Positions 1 to 12,900 of a stretch of 64,000 nt of DNA are shown piece after piece. The first letter of the stretch is position 1, and every line of letters starts with the position of its first letter. Source of the stretch: Lichenostomus cassidix (taxonomy: Eukaryota; Chordata; Aves; Passeriformes; Meliphagidae); assembly GCA_008360975.2 (NCBI GenBank), contig CM039183.1, forward strand, positions 45,995,850 through 46,059,849, written 5' to 3'. The notes beneath the pieces were generated by a model that was not told the origin of the DNA, made no database searches, and saw nothing but the letters and a program-made list of their open reading frames with translations. Made by a program: the position numbers and the translations under genes.

Positions 1-3000
1 TAATTTTAAGGGATTTTTTTTTCTCCAAAATTGCAAATTTCAGTTTCAAATTAAACAGAATCAACCTTTGACAAACTAGTTCATGCTCATGGTAACCAGA
101 GCACACATATTCAAATGAGATGATCAAGCACTAGAAAACATCATTAACTTCCATATGAAGCTGGGAAGAAACACTGTACCATTTCTTTTGGGGCGTTTTT
201 GTGAGAAGCAACTATCATCTTTAAGTTTGGGAAAATAATTGCTCCGCCTAGGGAGATCCAGTTTCAAATGGTAAAACATTTATTTCCAAACGGTTACCTC
301 TCACATTTGACTTAACAGTACTTTCACATGAACAAGTAAGTTTGTTTTTCTGAAACCATCTCATCTATAGAAAATCAGCTTGTTTGGTGACCCCAAGCTA
401 AAGCAATACAGTCTATCTCCAGGCAGATTACCAGCTAACACTGGTAATGCTAGGCATACACCTTACTCCTGAAACATGAAAGCCTAGAATTAACTGCAAT
501 ACTGAGGAAGAGAAGATGGGATTATTCAGTTGTGAAAGAAGGCTATTTTCCTACTTCTCCTGATATCTTAGACTAAGGAATACAGAAGGAATGAATCATC
601 ACACAGGAATTCTTCTTCGAAACACTAAGAACAGAAGGATAAAAGACTCAGCTACCACTACAAGAAAAGACTGACTGCCATCCATCTGAAGAGAGCCCAA
701 GCCTTTTAAGGCCAATTCAGAAATGGGGCACTAACGCTGATATTGGTATCTGGCACTGGTTTAGATTTGCATGGAAATATGTAGTGCTTTGGAGAGATAT
801 ATAGTATTAAATTAGACATCTGCTCTTAAACCACAAGAATTCACATGTTTTGCTTTTGGATTTTCAACTCCCCTTTTTCGGGAGGTCAAACTCCCAATTC
901 AATGTGATGCTAACTCTCTTGCTGTTTTCTATGAGAAGCCCAAGACAGAGATCCAAGAAAAGCAGAAGCCAAGCTCGGCCCTGGCATGTACAAGAATTTC
1001 CCAGGAGCAGCTGTGATTGTTTCACTGCTCACTTGGCTCCACTTCTGGGACAGTCCCGCTCCACTGCTGCCATCAGCTGCAAGACCTGGCTGGCTGGCAC
1101 AGCCAAAGGCAACCCTCACTCGCTGGTTGTGCTCTGCAGCACCTCTGCCAGCCTCCCTGACTCTTGCTGCCTCTTCCCCAGCCCTCTGGCTTTCTCTGCC
1201 CTTGTCTGCAAAACCCAGCTCAGCTCCATCGGGTTCAGGCTCAGTGAAGCACCATCCCTTACCCCCATTTCTTCCAAGACATGTTGTGCCTGTAATATTT
1301 CTTCCTCCTCTGCTGTCAAAACGGGTGAATCTTGCCAAAGAAAAAACAGATAAGAAACCATTCTCATTAAAAAACTTGTTCAGTGAAAACATACACAGCT
1401 TTTTCAGAGCTCTCTTGAGGAACTCTTCCATGACATCTCTGTAGATCTTATGCTAACAATGTCTGCCGGAGCCCAGGAGCTCTGCCCTGACTCCCACACA
1501 AGCTGCTTCTTCAGGGCTGTGTTATGAAAGACATCATCCACAATTGTTTATAATACCAAGCCCCACACCACCCTTATTTTTGTAGAGAGATGAGTATCCA
1601 GCTCAAGCAGAGGAGTATAAATAACCCTCAGGCAAAATATATAGAGTGAACAAACAAGGCCAAAAATATTGCATAAAGTTCAGATTCTTTCCTGAAATTG
1701 GACTTCTCTCCCCTCCCAAAGGCCAGAAAAAGTTATTCTCATATCACAGTTGTGTACAACAGGTTTGGAAACTTTACCTCCAAATTACTGCCCAATTCTC
1801 CCACCTGCAGAGTATTTCAAAGCATTTACAGAATACTCCTTCTTTCACAAGAGCTGCCATTTTTGAACGTAGAAGCAAAGCAATTGATCCTTCCCAAACA
1901 GCTTAAGACTATAAGACAAAGATTATTACAGTCAGATTTATTTCAAAACTAAAGCGCCACAATCAGGTTGTAATAAAATGACTGAATTTTGGAGTGCTGA
2001 GTATTATAACTTTAACATTTGCCAGAAAGTTTGCATTTTATTTTTTAGAAAAGATGTATCTTTGAGTCCTTGCCACAAGAAATGTTTTTGCCCTGCATTT
2101 TTGATAACCTCCCAGAACATTTTCTCCTCCCTTAATTAAGAAATGTGGGGTTTTTTCCATAGCTTCCACACAAACAGGATATGAAAGCCAAAATATTTCT
2201 TGTAACTTTTTACAAAGAACATGCTACTGATAATGACCTTGTTACAGACAGATTCTCCACAACAGATTTTTCTCTTCACATATGATTGTCCCCAGTTCTC
2301 CACATAATCGCATTATCATTGCTATTTTCAATTCAAATTTATCTGACTGCAGCTTCCAGCTATTGCTTCCTGTTATTACTTTCTCACATACTGTAATTTC
2401 CTTGGAATTTTCTCCCTGCAAAGGAACACTGTGATCCAGTTATGTCCCAGTCTTCTTTATGTGAAATCAATACCAAGTATCACATTGCAAGGTATTTTTT
2501 ACAGCCTTCAAATAATTTTTATGCCTTTTTTCCCCTCCCACTAATCTTTCTAATTTGTTTTCCCCTCCTAAAAATGTGGCTTTTTAAAACGTACTATGCA
2601 CAGAGATAAGTGTAAATTCACTGTTGAGAGGTACATTTCACCTGTATTAGAAGAACTCCTCTATTACCACAGCACCAGTCTGAGGGGCATGGCGATATTC
2701 AGAAAAAATACAGTTATAAAGAACACAAGCTTAAACTTGAATACTGACCTACCCTGTTGAGTATTTTGCAAGTATTCTAAATCTGAATGGCACAAACATA
2801 CTAGTGAAATAGCGACTGTCGCTTAGGCCAAAATTTTTGAACAGGTATTTAAATATATAAAATACCAATCTATCTCTGCAAGACTGAGATGATTCTTCAG
2901 ATTTAAACAACCAAATCAAGTTGTTCTCTTTAAGTGCCTACACTTGATACCAGCAACAGTATCCAAGTTGCAGCCAAGAAAACTTAACAGGGCCATGCTA

Positions 3001-6000
3001 TTTATTAGAGTCTACAAGTATTACTTGTACAGCTGATTTTCAGGATTAGTCTTTAAATATTCTGCCTTTGATTTATAGATTGGGACCAATCTCCAGTTGG
3101 TTACAGATACAATACTTAATATCAAATATTTTAGTGAAATACATAGCAGGTACTGACTGATTCCAACTAGACACCTCTCCATGGCAAGTTAATAATAGCT
3201 ATAATTTAAAACTGCTATTTTGTCAATAGCCATATTGACACGGCAGGAACAGTATTTTTGAAGTGAAATAGCACATCTACATTCAAAAAATTAAGTTATA
3301 GTAGCAAAAGTCAAAGCATGACTTTTAATGAAATCTTATCTTTGGTCATGATATAGGCCTTTGGTCATGATCACCTTCTGTTTGAAAAAAATTGTTTTGT
3401 AGAAGACCTGCATGTCTTCCTCACACACAGACATAAGTATTTCCACAGAACTTATCTCCATGATATATGAAAAGTCTTCCTTTCTTATGGGGGAAATATT
3501 TGAGCAGACATAGCCAAAAAGGCTTCATTGTTTAAAACACCAAGTAACTTCATTTGCTGTATTTAATTATTTTACCATTCTGTAGATTTATTCCACCCCC
3601 CTTCCTTCCTTCCCATATTTACATTTCAGCCATCATCCTCATTAAAAAGAAACTGAAAAGTCCTTGACTTATTCTAAGCACTACTTAACAACTGAAACAG
3701 TGTGTTATCAACATTATTCCCATAATCAATCCAAAAATACAGCACTGCACCAACTACTAGGAAGAAAATTAACTCTATCCCAGCCAAAATCAGGACACTC
3801 TAGAACAGCAGGAGCCATGAGACAACCACCACCACAGTCCTCAGAGTAAGTCGGTCAATGTAAGCAAAATTACTTGCATAAACAAAGAGTGTACACACGA
3901 TATGTGGGAAGGGAAAGAAGACATCAGACCTGAGAGGACCTGCCACAAAGGCAAGTGTCACATTCTCTGCAGCTTGGTCTCCTAGCATCTCTTCTTGCAT
4001 CTGCGTGAGCTTGCTCCTGTAACAGGCAATTCAACCACCTCTTCTCCCTCACCTCCCAAGTGCAAGAGTTTGACAGCATTTTTATTGAAATAGGTATTCC
4101 CTAAATGAAGGATTCATTTTTTTTTTATGTTGGGAAACATTAACTGAATTCGTATACTTCATTATTATACAGTCCCTATGTTGTACGCAAATTATTTGAA
4201 TATACAGTAAGACCTTTAAGCACACTCATGAAATCCCACAGCCTATGGATTCCAGCAAGTGGCAAAGTTTATTGCCTCTTTGTTGCTATTTTAACTCTCT
4301 TACTTAATCCCCTAACTATGAATAACCCAACATGTGTCTCATATTTTTGTGTATCTTCAGACCCCTCTGACCTACTTCATAAGCAAACTGCAACCAGCAC
4401 ACTAATAGCAGAAAAGCTTTCTGCTGGTTTCACACAGTAGTAATTTTCCAGAGAACCAGCAGTAAAGGTAACTGCACTCAGAAGTCCCCCCCCATTCTCT
4501 GCCACATGAAACAAGAAAAACTAATTACAAAGAAATAGTAACTTGCAAAGGGTAAAAATCTTGTTTCAAGAGAGGAGGCCTTCAACTGTTTGACAGAAGC
4601 ATCACCTCTGATGTGGATTCACTGCTGTTTAAATCTTTCTCACTGTATGCAAGTAAGCAAGAGAAGCACACAAGTATGCAAAAGCTGCATAGGCTCACAC
4701 ACTTTAAGGATTGTTACAACAAGGACTGAGTCTCTACCGTACTCTCCACCTACTGGAGTACAAAATTCTCTGCATCAGATAAGACACTGCCAGCTGGTCT
4801 AATGCCCTTTTCAGAATGAAAGAAAGAGCACCTGATGGGAAAAACCTGCAGCTCAGTTTCAGCAGTATGGAGCCAGATTGCTTAAGTCCTTCAAAACACT
4901 AATGCACTCCCCAGTATCTAGAAAACCTTTCTGTCACTTAACAGATAGAAACAACTGCTGTAAGAAAGCAAACCCAATATACTTGAGGCATTTTAGAAAG
5001 TTTTCTAACAGCAGATGTTGCTTCCCAAGCAGCCAATTGCCATGTTATCATTGCTTAATTCAACAGGTGGAACTAGAGCTGATACAGCCATTCCAGGGCT
5101 ACATCCCAATTTGGGTGATTTAGGCCAGTCTTCCACAAAACATATTTTCAAGTCTCTTTAGCACAGCTTTCTCGCCCCAGAATGAACCTCATCCTAGTTC
5201 TCCCTCTACCTCCAAATTTAGGGACAAACACTTCCTATTTCCAGCAGAAGAATGCAAAGGAAAGCTTTTCTTCGCAACAAAACACTCAGGTACTTTGGCA
5301 ACCTTGGGAAACTCCAAGAGGGAATACAGACCACCCACACGTTAAAGCTCTACACAAGGTTTCTCTTGCAGATGTGCAGTCCTTCTTTTCCATAACAGAT
5401 CAGATCTCCTGGGTTTTATGAGGTAGAACCATCGATCCTCATCATGCACAGTTCATTTGATTCAGCAGACATACAAAAATAGGAGACAGAGGTCAGTGGT
5501 TAGAAGTAAGTCACATTTTTAAATTATGAAAAGAAAGATACTTTGATATCTCACATAAATGACTCCATATGTTTCTCTGAAAGTCTTCTTAAGGCAACCA
5601 GTAATATTCAGAGTCAGATGCATTGTATTTGGTACAGGGAAAGAGAAAGATGAACAATTTATACCTAACACACTAAGATTTTACATGTGGTATTTATTAA
5701 TAAATTAAATCAATAAATTCAGAGATCTTGCTGCAACTGTTGAAATGACTTCATACCACCAAGAAGACTTTTCAGCACACTAAGGTACAAAACATTTGAA
5801 TCCTTTCTTTAAGTCCAAACAACATACAAAGAAACTGCCATGCCAGAAAAGTATCACTCACTTTTAGTTGAGGTATTGTACTCTTTACCATGATCATCTA
5901 AGATTGTGGATTACAAAACTAATCTTCCCTTAATGAGGTTTATAAAAAACATCACTTTAATATTTTAAATGAATTAGAAAAAATATTAAATAACTGTAGA

Positions 6001-6699
6001 TCAGTGATGCACTAGATTTTTTCAATTAAAAAAAACAAGACTGTCAGGAATTACCAAGTATTTTATGTTTCTGCTTGAGAAATAAATAACTACTGGCTTG
6101 ACAAATCTTTCAAGATCCAGTCAGACAATCACCCATGCATGAATATTATCCTTTTAGCTCGAATTTGGTCTCCTGTGAGCTCCACCAGGGTTATGGAAGG
6201 AACACACTGGACACAAAAGCTGCCACAGAGCATATTCAGGTACAGACCAGAAAACATACATTAAACAGAGGGGAAAAGCAATGGCAGCATTTATCTAGTT
6301 CAAATTAGTAATCTTAAGAGTGTTCCCTGCTGTCATCCATCTCAGACTTACACAATTTCCATTTGTGTGTTCATATATTACAAAGACATTTGCAGTTATA
6401 AATAACTGAAATAGCAATTTCAGAAGGAAGGACTTGTTTGATCTTAGTCTGATGCTCAAAGGAATACAAAATTGTTACAGTTTCACATATTTACCATAAA
6501 TTAATACCAAACCAATACACAACAGAATTTGGCCCTCTGCTCTGAACTTAATCATTTCTACCCAAGAAAGAGAGAAAAGAAGTTTGTAATTGTGTAAGAA
6601 ACAAAAGTTGCACCACCTTAGTTTGGACATGTTGCAGTCTATAATCAAAATGGTATAATTTTGGTAATTACTTTAGAACAAAGGTTAAGACAGCTATAA
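1..6699. other. Intron sequence without recognised gene
   Basis: AT-rich single-copy sequence. The only stretch of different character is a GC-richer block at about 960-1300, which gives a minus-strand frame with exon-like borders (see findings). A short direct repeat CTTTGGTCATGAT occurs twice near 3342-3371. I see no repeat family, RNA gene or conserved coding frame elsewhere in the block. Confidence 0.6.
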
Positions 6700-6900
6700 T
6701 GATGCTCCCTGGTGACACAAAGCTGGAAGGAACTGTCAGCAGAGGTGGATTACAACTTCATCTATGGAGAACTGTGGTAATGCTAAGGATTAGAATAACA
6801 GAAATGAGATGAAACTAACTACAAAACTCACACTGAGAAACCTAGTAGGACATGAGCTTTCCAGCTGGAAATACTGAATCAATTAAGATGTCCATATCTA
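6700..6900 (+). mobile_element. Possible ancient CR1 relic
   Basis: The run GGTGACACAAAGCTGGAAGG, followed by a GGATTAGAATAACAGAAATG-type stretch and a CTTTCCAGCTGGAAATACTG-type stretch, follows the order of motifs in the CR1/L3 reverse-transcriptase C-terminal region as I know it from reptiles. Similarity is patchy and the ends are unclear. It is heavily decayed and has no open frame. Confidence 0.4.
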
Positions 6901-9900
6901 GATGAAAATGAATGTTAAAAAAAGCAAACAGGAAAATAGTGCGCCTCAGGAAAGTTATGTCCAGTGGAAGAAGGAAGTAATAGCACTGAACAAACTTTTG
7001 CATGAGGTTATATATAAGTACTGTGTAACATTATTGTCCATTTTTCCAGAAAGTAATTCACCCTGTAACAGGTGCAAGAAATGTTACCAGCACCATCAGT
7101 GGAAAGGATGAAGTCCTGCCAGAAATGAAAAGTGTTGTTTTGGGGGCTTTTTATAAGAAAGGGCTACATTAACTTTTACAGGCTCAGAGAAACAAGAGCT
7201 ATCTAAACTACAAAAAGACTGTGGTAAAAAACCAAAGATAAATAAAGATGCCAGAGCAAAAAGTTTCAGTTGGAAATGACAGGATTTTCTAAACATCAGA
7301 GCAATCCAACTCTGTCCATAATCTCACACTGTTGTTCAGCTAACACAAGGAGTTAGAAGACCAGTCCCCAAAAGTTTCACCACTATGACTTCACAGCTTA
7401 CTGCTCCACCAATCCCCAAACAGACAGAGCAGGGATTCAGCACAAGACCATCTCCCACACAAATCCACTTTATAGCTCAATCAACACAGAGGCATCAATT
7501 GATACAAAATTGTACCAAAATAACCAAAGAGCCACAGCTGCCTCAGGGTTAGACATTAATCTTCATTTCAATAAAACCTACTTCAGATACTTCCAAAACA
7601 TTTATCACCAAGTTTTTCTCTTTAACTTATACTCTCTCCTTCATTCTTTTCAATCTGCAAATAATGTATGGTAATCAGCAATTAAAAAAAAAAAAAGAAA
7701 ATTAAAAAACCACTTGCAACAAGAAAGCACTTCAAGTTTGCAGACTTCTGACAAACAGTGGCTTCCATACTTGCTGATGGCCACCATCCCCACAAGAGGG
7801 GTGGAATGTCTTTTCAAACCCAGCACCTCATTTATGAAATTTATTTATTGAAAATACCAATCAAATTTGGCATTGGTTCAGCATCACATTTTTTTTAACT
7901 TATTTGTAACTGTCTACTCTTGACAACACAAGAACTAACAAACAGAAAAAACCCCAACTGTCATGTTTCCATCAAATTATGTCACATCACCCTGAAGCTT
8001 AAAATTCAAGGGTAAGAAGATACAGTCAACAACTTCTGAACAGGTAGCTTTGCTGATATGTGCTGTTAGAAGCTGCTTATTTCAGTCCAATTCAGGCAAC
8101 ACCAAAAGCCTAAGTGTGATTATGTTCAGAGTCCTTCCAGTAATTACAGATCTGGAACCACCGCAGTGTGGTTTACTATTCAAAAACAAACAGCTTAGCC
8201 CATATGCTTATCGAAAGGGAAAATAAAGGTAAGTTATTTTAAACAGCATACCAAATATATCCAGTAGTAGAGGTATATATAGAAGGTGGGTTGTCTCCCC
8301 CATCCAAGGCCTCTAATCATGTTTTCCTCCACTGAACTGTCACCACAAAAATTCCTAAAATGTCAACAGCTATAACATACAGGAAAAAAATTGAAACAAA
8401 ACATCTTAACCACAGTATTGCAAAGGTTTTTGGCATCTGGGGCAGATGCACATGACAGAACAACGTTTTCACTCTTAGCTTTATGCAGCAAATGCTTCCA
8501 TAAAACTACTGTTTGACGCACATATTTTCAATTCTTCCATATAATGCACTAAAAAAAATCTGACATCTGCAAAGTTCAAGACAAAGGCAGCACTCTAAGG
8601 GAACTTGGCAGTACTCAAATCAAGAAGTTTACTGCAATCAGGTTTCAACAACCTAAAAAGCATTTCCAAAATTTGAATTCAGTTTATCATCTCCAGCTTT
8701 TGTAAATGTCATTCTCAAGTTTTGCAAAATGGGCTCGGTCATTCAATGTAACAGATTTCTTGAATTTTAAATTCCCAGTTTTATCATCATCACCAAAAAA
8801 AAAAAAACCAACAAAAAAAGCCCCTAGCAAACATTTACTTTTGCATTCAGGTGTTAACACTATTTGAAGCAGCATGACAAAGGCAGCTAGGACACACAGG
8901 ATCTGGTATCATAATCAAGGCCAGAGTGTCTCTTTTGACAGGAAGGAGATTGATTATAAAATTCACCAGTGCAGGCTCCCAGCATTTGCACCTAAATCCA
9001 GAGTTAAAGACAAACACAAGTAAACAATTTATATATTCTACATTTAGCCAGCACATGGCTTATTCCACATCTCACAAAGTGACCCAGTGAATCTGTTCAG
9101 TTAGCTTCTCAGTCTGCCACTGGTACCTCCATGGCTTAGGACAGGAAGAAAGAACACATGCCTGCTGTGTTTCAGGACCAGCGCAGGCATCCAGGCGTTG
9201 CATGACACAGCATCCTCTTCAGCCTCCACACCCCAATGACTTTGTCAATAGCTTCTAAATGCACTGCAATATATGCCAACTTGTTGTCACACATCCTGAA
9301 AAAAAGCTAATGCAGAGCTATGGGGTATTGGACCAAATGCAGTTGGTGCCACTGTGAGAGGCACTGGCTGACCATCCAGCCTCTCAGTCAGAGCCTGGAG
9401 CAGCCTGGGAACCTCACAGAAGAGGCACATGCTCTTTTCTTGGGAGGCCAGGATTTTGGATGTAGCTTAGGTCTACTGTTGGCAAGACTGAACAAACACC
9501 TTCTGGTCAATAACCTGTGTGTTTTCTCCCACAAATTTCACATTTTCAATGTTCATGATAGCATTTAACAGTGGAAGAACTGCACAGAGTCTACAACAGC
9601 ATCTCCTGTCATTCTGCAATGGTCAGCAAAAATTATACAGCATCTATGCAACTAATATTACTCAGTATTTTAACAGATAATACTGATTATACTATTCCTA
9701 AATAAGTCATTGGCACCACCAGAAAAATCACAGTTCTGAGAGGCAACCTCAGTCCAACACACACCACTGGTATACTCCAAGGGAAGTTGGCTTTCCTTTA
9801 TACCCATCACTCTGCTTCCAGCTCTACAGATGTTCACCAGACATCATGACCAGGACATGGCCCACAGTTACCAAAAGACATGGCATGGCACATCCAAAAC

Positions 9901-12900
9901 AATATTTTGCTCTGTTTATTCTGGATTTAAAACATTCGTAATTTTTTCCAGCTGTTCAGCATTACTAGAAGCTTTACTACAAAAATCTGTATTACATTAT
10001 TGATATCACTTCACAAAACTAAAAAGCTTTCTAATTTTTCAAAGATGTGCCTGCCTCAGGAGCCATCTGACTTCCAAAATGTCAGAAGAAAACAACTGAG
10101 TGCATGCCAAAACCCAAGTACAGACAAAATGCACAAGTCACTACAGATCCAGAACACAGAAGTAACAGAAAAAAAAATCTGAACTAAAATATGAATAAAG
10201 CTAAAATGCTGTAATTTCTGAAAAACCTTCAAAGCTTTATCTTGCTACTGCCTACCTTTTTCTTTTCTTCAACTTTGCTTCAGTGTAACTTTTACCACTG
10301 CACCTGCAACTATAATATTTTTAAATACTTTTCACAGAAAACTAGAAGTAGACAGTAAGAGTCAGGTTCTCTTTTTTTCCCTGTGACTGGAATAAAAAGA
10401 AAAAACTTTCTTCAGAGAAGCACCTTCCGTATTTATATAATAAAAAAATTTCATATGAGCTATAATACTAAAAACAATTACCAGCTTTGAGTCTTTTGTA
10501 ATTGGTTTCTTTCCTCTCTTCCTAAACTGTCAAATGTCGCAAAACCAATGTTATTGCCACCACAAAAAGATGGTGCTAATTAAAAATGTTTACCTTAAGT
10601 ATTTATTTTGTCCCAAACTACCATAATTTTGATCTCAGAAGAATAATTTAGGACACTATCAATTGAAATACACTTTCTATTAAGTATACTAATGCATCAT
10701 AATGTTCACAGAAGTCATTACTAAACCCAGATGCCTACTTTTTACACATCCTTTGAAAGATTTATTACCGAAGACCATGTTAGCACTAATTGTCTGTCTA
10801 TTGGGGAACTTTGATGTTTTAGGTCAGACAAACTGTCCTTAAAACTGCACTCAGTGATGATATCCACTATTCTGACCAGAGGTCAGAATATTCACTCACA
10901 GCCAGGTGAGGTGAAGGACCCAGTGCAGCAGGGCTGGGGACAGACTTTGCCTGCCACCTTCCCAGCAAAGAAAGACTTTCCAGGAGTAAGATGTCAGTGA
11001 GGGAGCAGACAGACAGATTATGGCTCCATGTTAGTGTCCCTGTCAAAAAACAATGTAAAACATCGCTTTGTACGCCTGGCAACAGCAACACCCAAGTTTC
11101 CAAAAACAGCAAACAAGTTGCAATTGTCTTGCCCTTGAAAATTACCAGGTTTTATGCAGGAAACAACATACCATATGCTCCCAAGGAAGAGTAAAGCCTA
11201 CTCCCTCAGTAAACCAGAACCTTGTAACATGAACCCAGAAACAAGTTACTTCTTAGGAAATCAAGACAATACACTTTTTTCTCCTGCATGAAAAATTATC
11301 TTCATACTACCTGTAAAATAACAGTGTTACACCCTTTCTAAAATACAGTCCATTTTCTGAAACATAACAAACAGGAAATAAAGGCTCATTTGGTTGAAGC
11401 AAACAAAGCACTAAGCTTATTTTTATGGAGTTCAAAAATAAGATACTCTATTCTGTGTCATCTGGAGCAAAACACACAATAGCAATAGAGACAAAATGTT
11501 CAGTTCCCAGTAGTAACCTAAGGACATGTACTATACAAAAACCTAGAGCCACTCAAAGAGTCATTTGAGTTAGATTTTATGGCAATATTGAATTTACATT
11601 CACTAGAACATAGTTTGTCAAAAGTTTCTAGTGTGTTACAGATTTCCTTCCCTATAACAAGCTCTGCATGTGTTTCAGTGAGATACAGAATGATACTTGG
11701 CACATCACAAAGCACACAAAAAGCTGCATGAATGCACACCTTCATACTTACCACTCTTCATACTCACCATTTTAATTTTTTTCTGTTAGTGTAATTTACC
11801 TAGTTTTAGGACCACTTGCTATCTTGTTTTATAACTGCCACACACAGATTCAGCTCCAGTCCCACCTGAAACATGACACACACTATTTGCTCTTTAATGA
11901 GGGAGTCCCACTTCCCATATGCAGAAGCCACCAAGTAGAAATATTTTATTAGGTAACTGCCACCTATTTCTAGATGGTATTCCTCACAATCGAGGTGAAC
12001 CAGGCATAGCACTTTTTTGGCCAGCATGCACTCACCAAGTAGATTCAGAGATGCTGTCTGCAGAATACTGGACCTACAAATCCTATTCAACAAACACTGA
12101 CTGCTACAGAAATTTGTAAAAAATGTTAAAAGCATAAAGGTAAGAAAAATAGGGTAAAGTTACTCTTAACATACTGTTACTTATTTTTTCCTTTTTGAGA
12201 AATCCTTAATGCTACAGATCACCTAGAAAAGCTTCCTCACATATATAAAAGTACCCCAAAATATATAATTCTAGCCTGAAACCAAACACCAGAGGAGCCG
12301 AGGCGGGTGCTGCTGCCTTTGAGCTATGCTGTTTTTCAGAGCGCAGCTGTTCCCTCTCTTGGTTCTGTTTGTACATTAGCTGGCAGCTACAGTCAGCTGC
12401 ATTTTTGAGAGAGAGAGCAGGATTTTGATGCGAGTCCAACAGTAAGCAGTAGTTATTTGTTCTCTTTATATCATGGGGTTTTCTTAACTGTTAGTAGTCA
12501 CTGTCAACTACGTGATGACAATTTCAATATATTTCAAAATTAATAGACCATACTGGTATTTACTTTCAGAAAGACAGATTCAAATGAAGATCCAAAATCC
12601 AAATTATTTTTTTAACAGAACAGCAAAAGAGATATTCAAAAATTCCTACAATTTCAAACATTCCTTCTTGGAGCATAAAACACTGCTAACTTTTTCGAAT
12701 ACCATTACGTAGTTGTTTTTCTAGATACTTGTTTATGTGGCGCAGAGAATAAGCTGACAGAAACAAGCTTAAAACCCCAGTAATTTCTCATTCTTCCCTA
12801 TAGCTATATTATTTGTAAATTCTTGCCTATCTAAAACTAAAGTTCCCATTTCATGAAGTTTACTTTGTATTTAATGATTATGAACATCATCTCTAGACCC

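Noticed and set aside
910..1431. 173-codon minus-strand frame in intron 1
   Set aside because: No family resemblance beyond the 68-bp exon-like block reported separately. The overlapping plus-strand frames show the length comes from local GC content.
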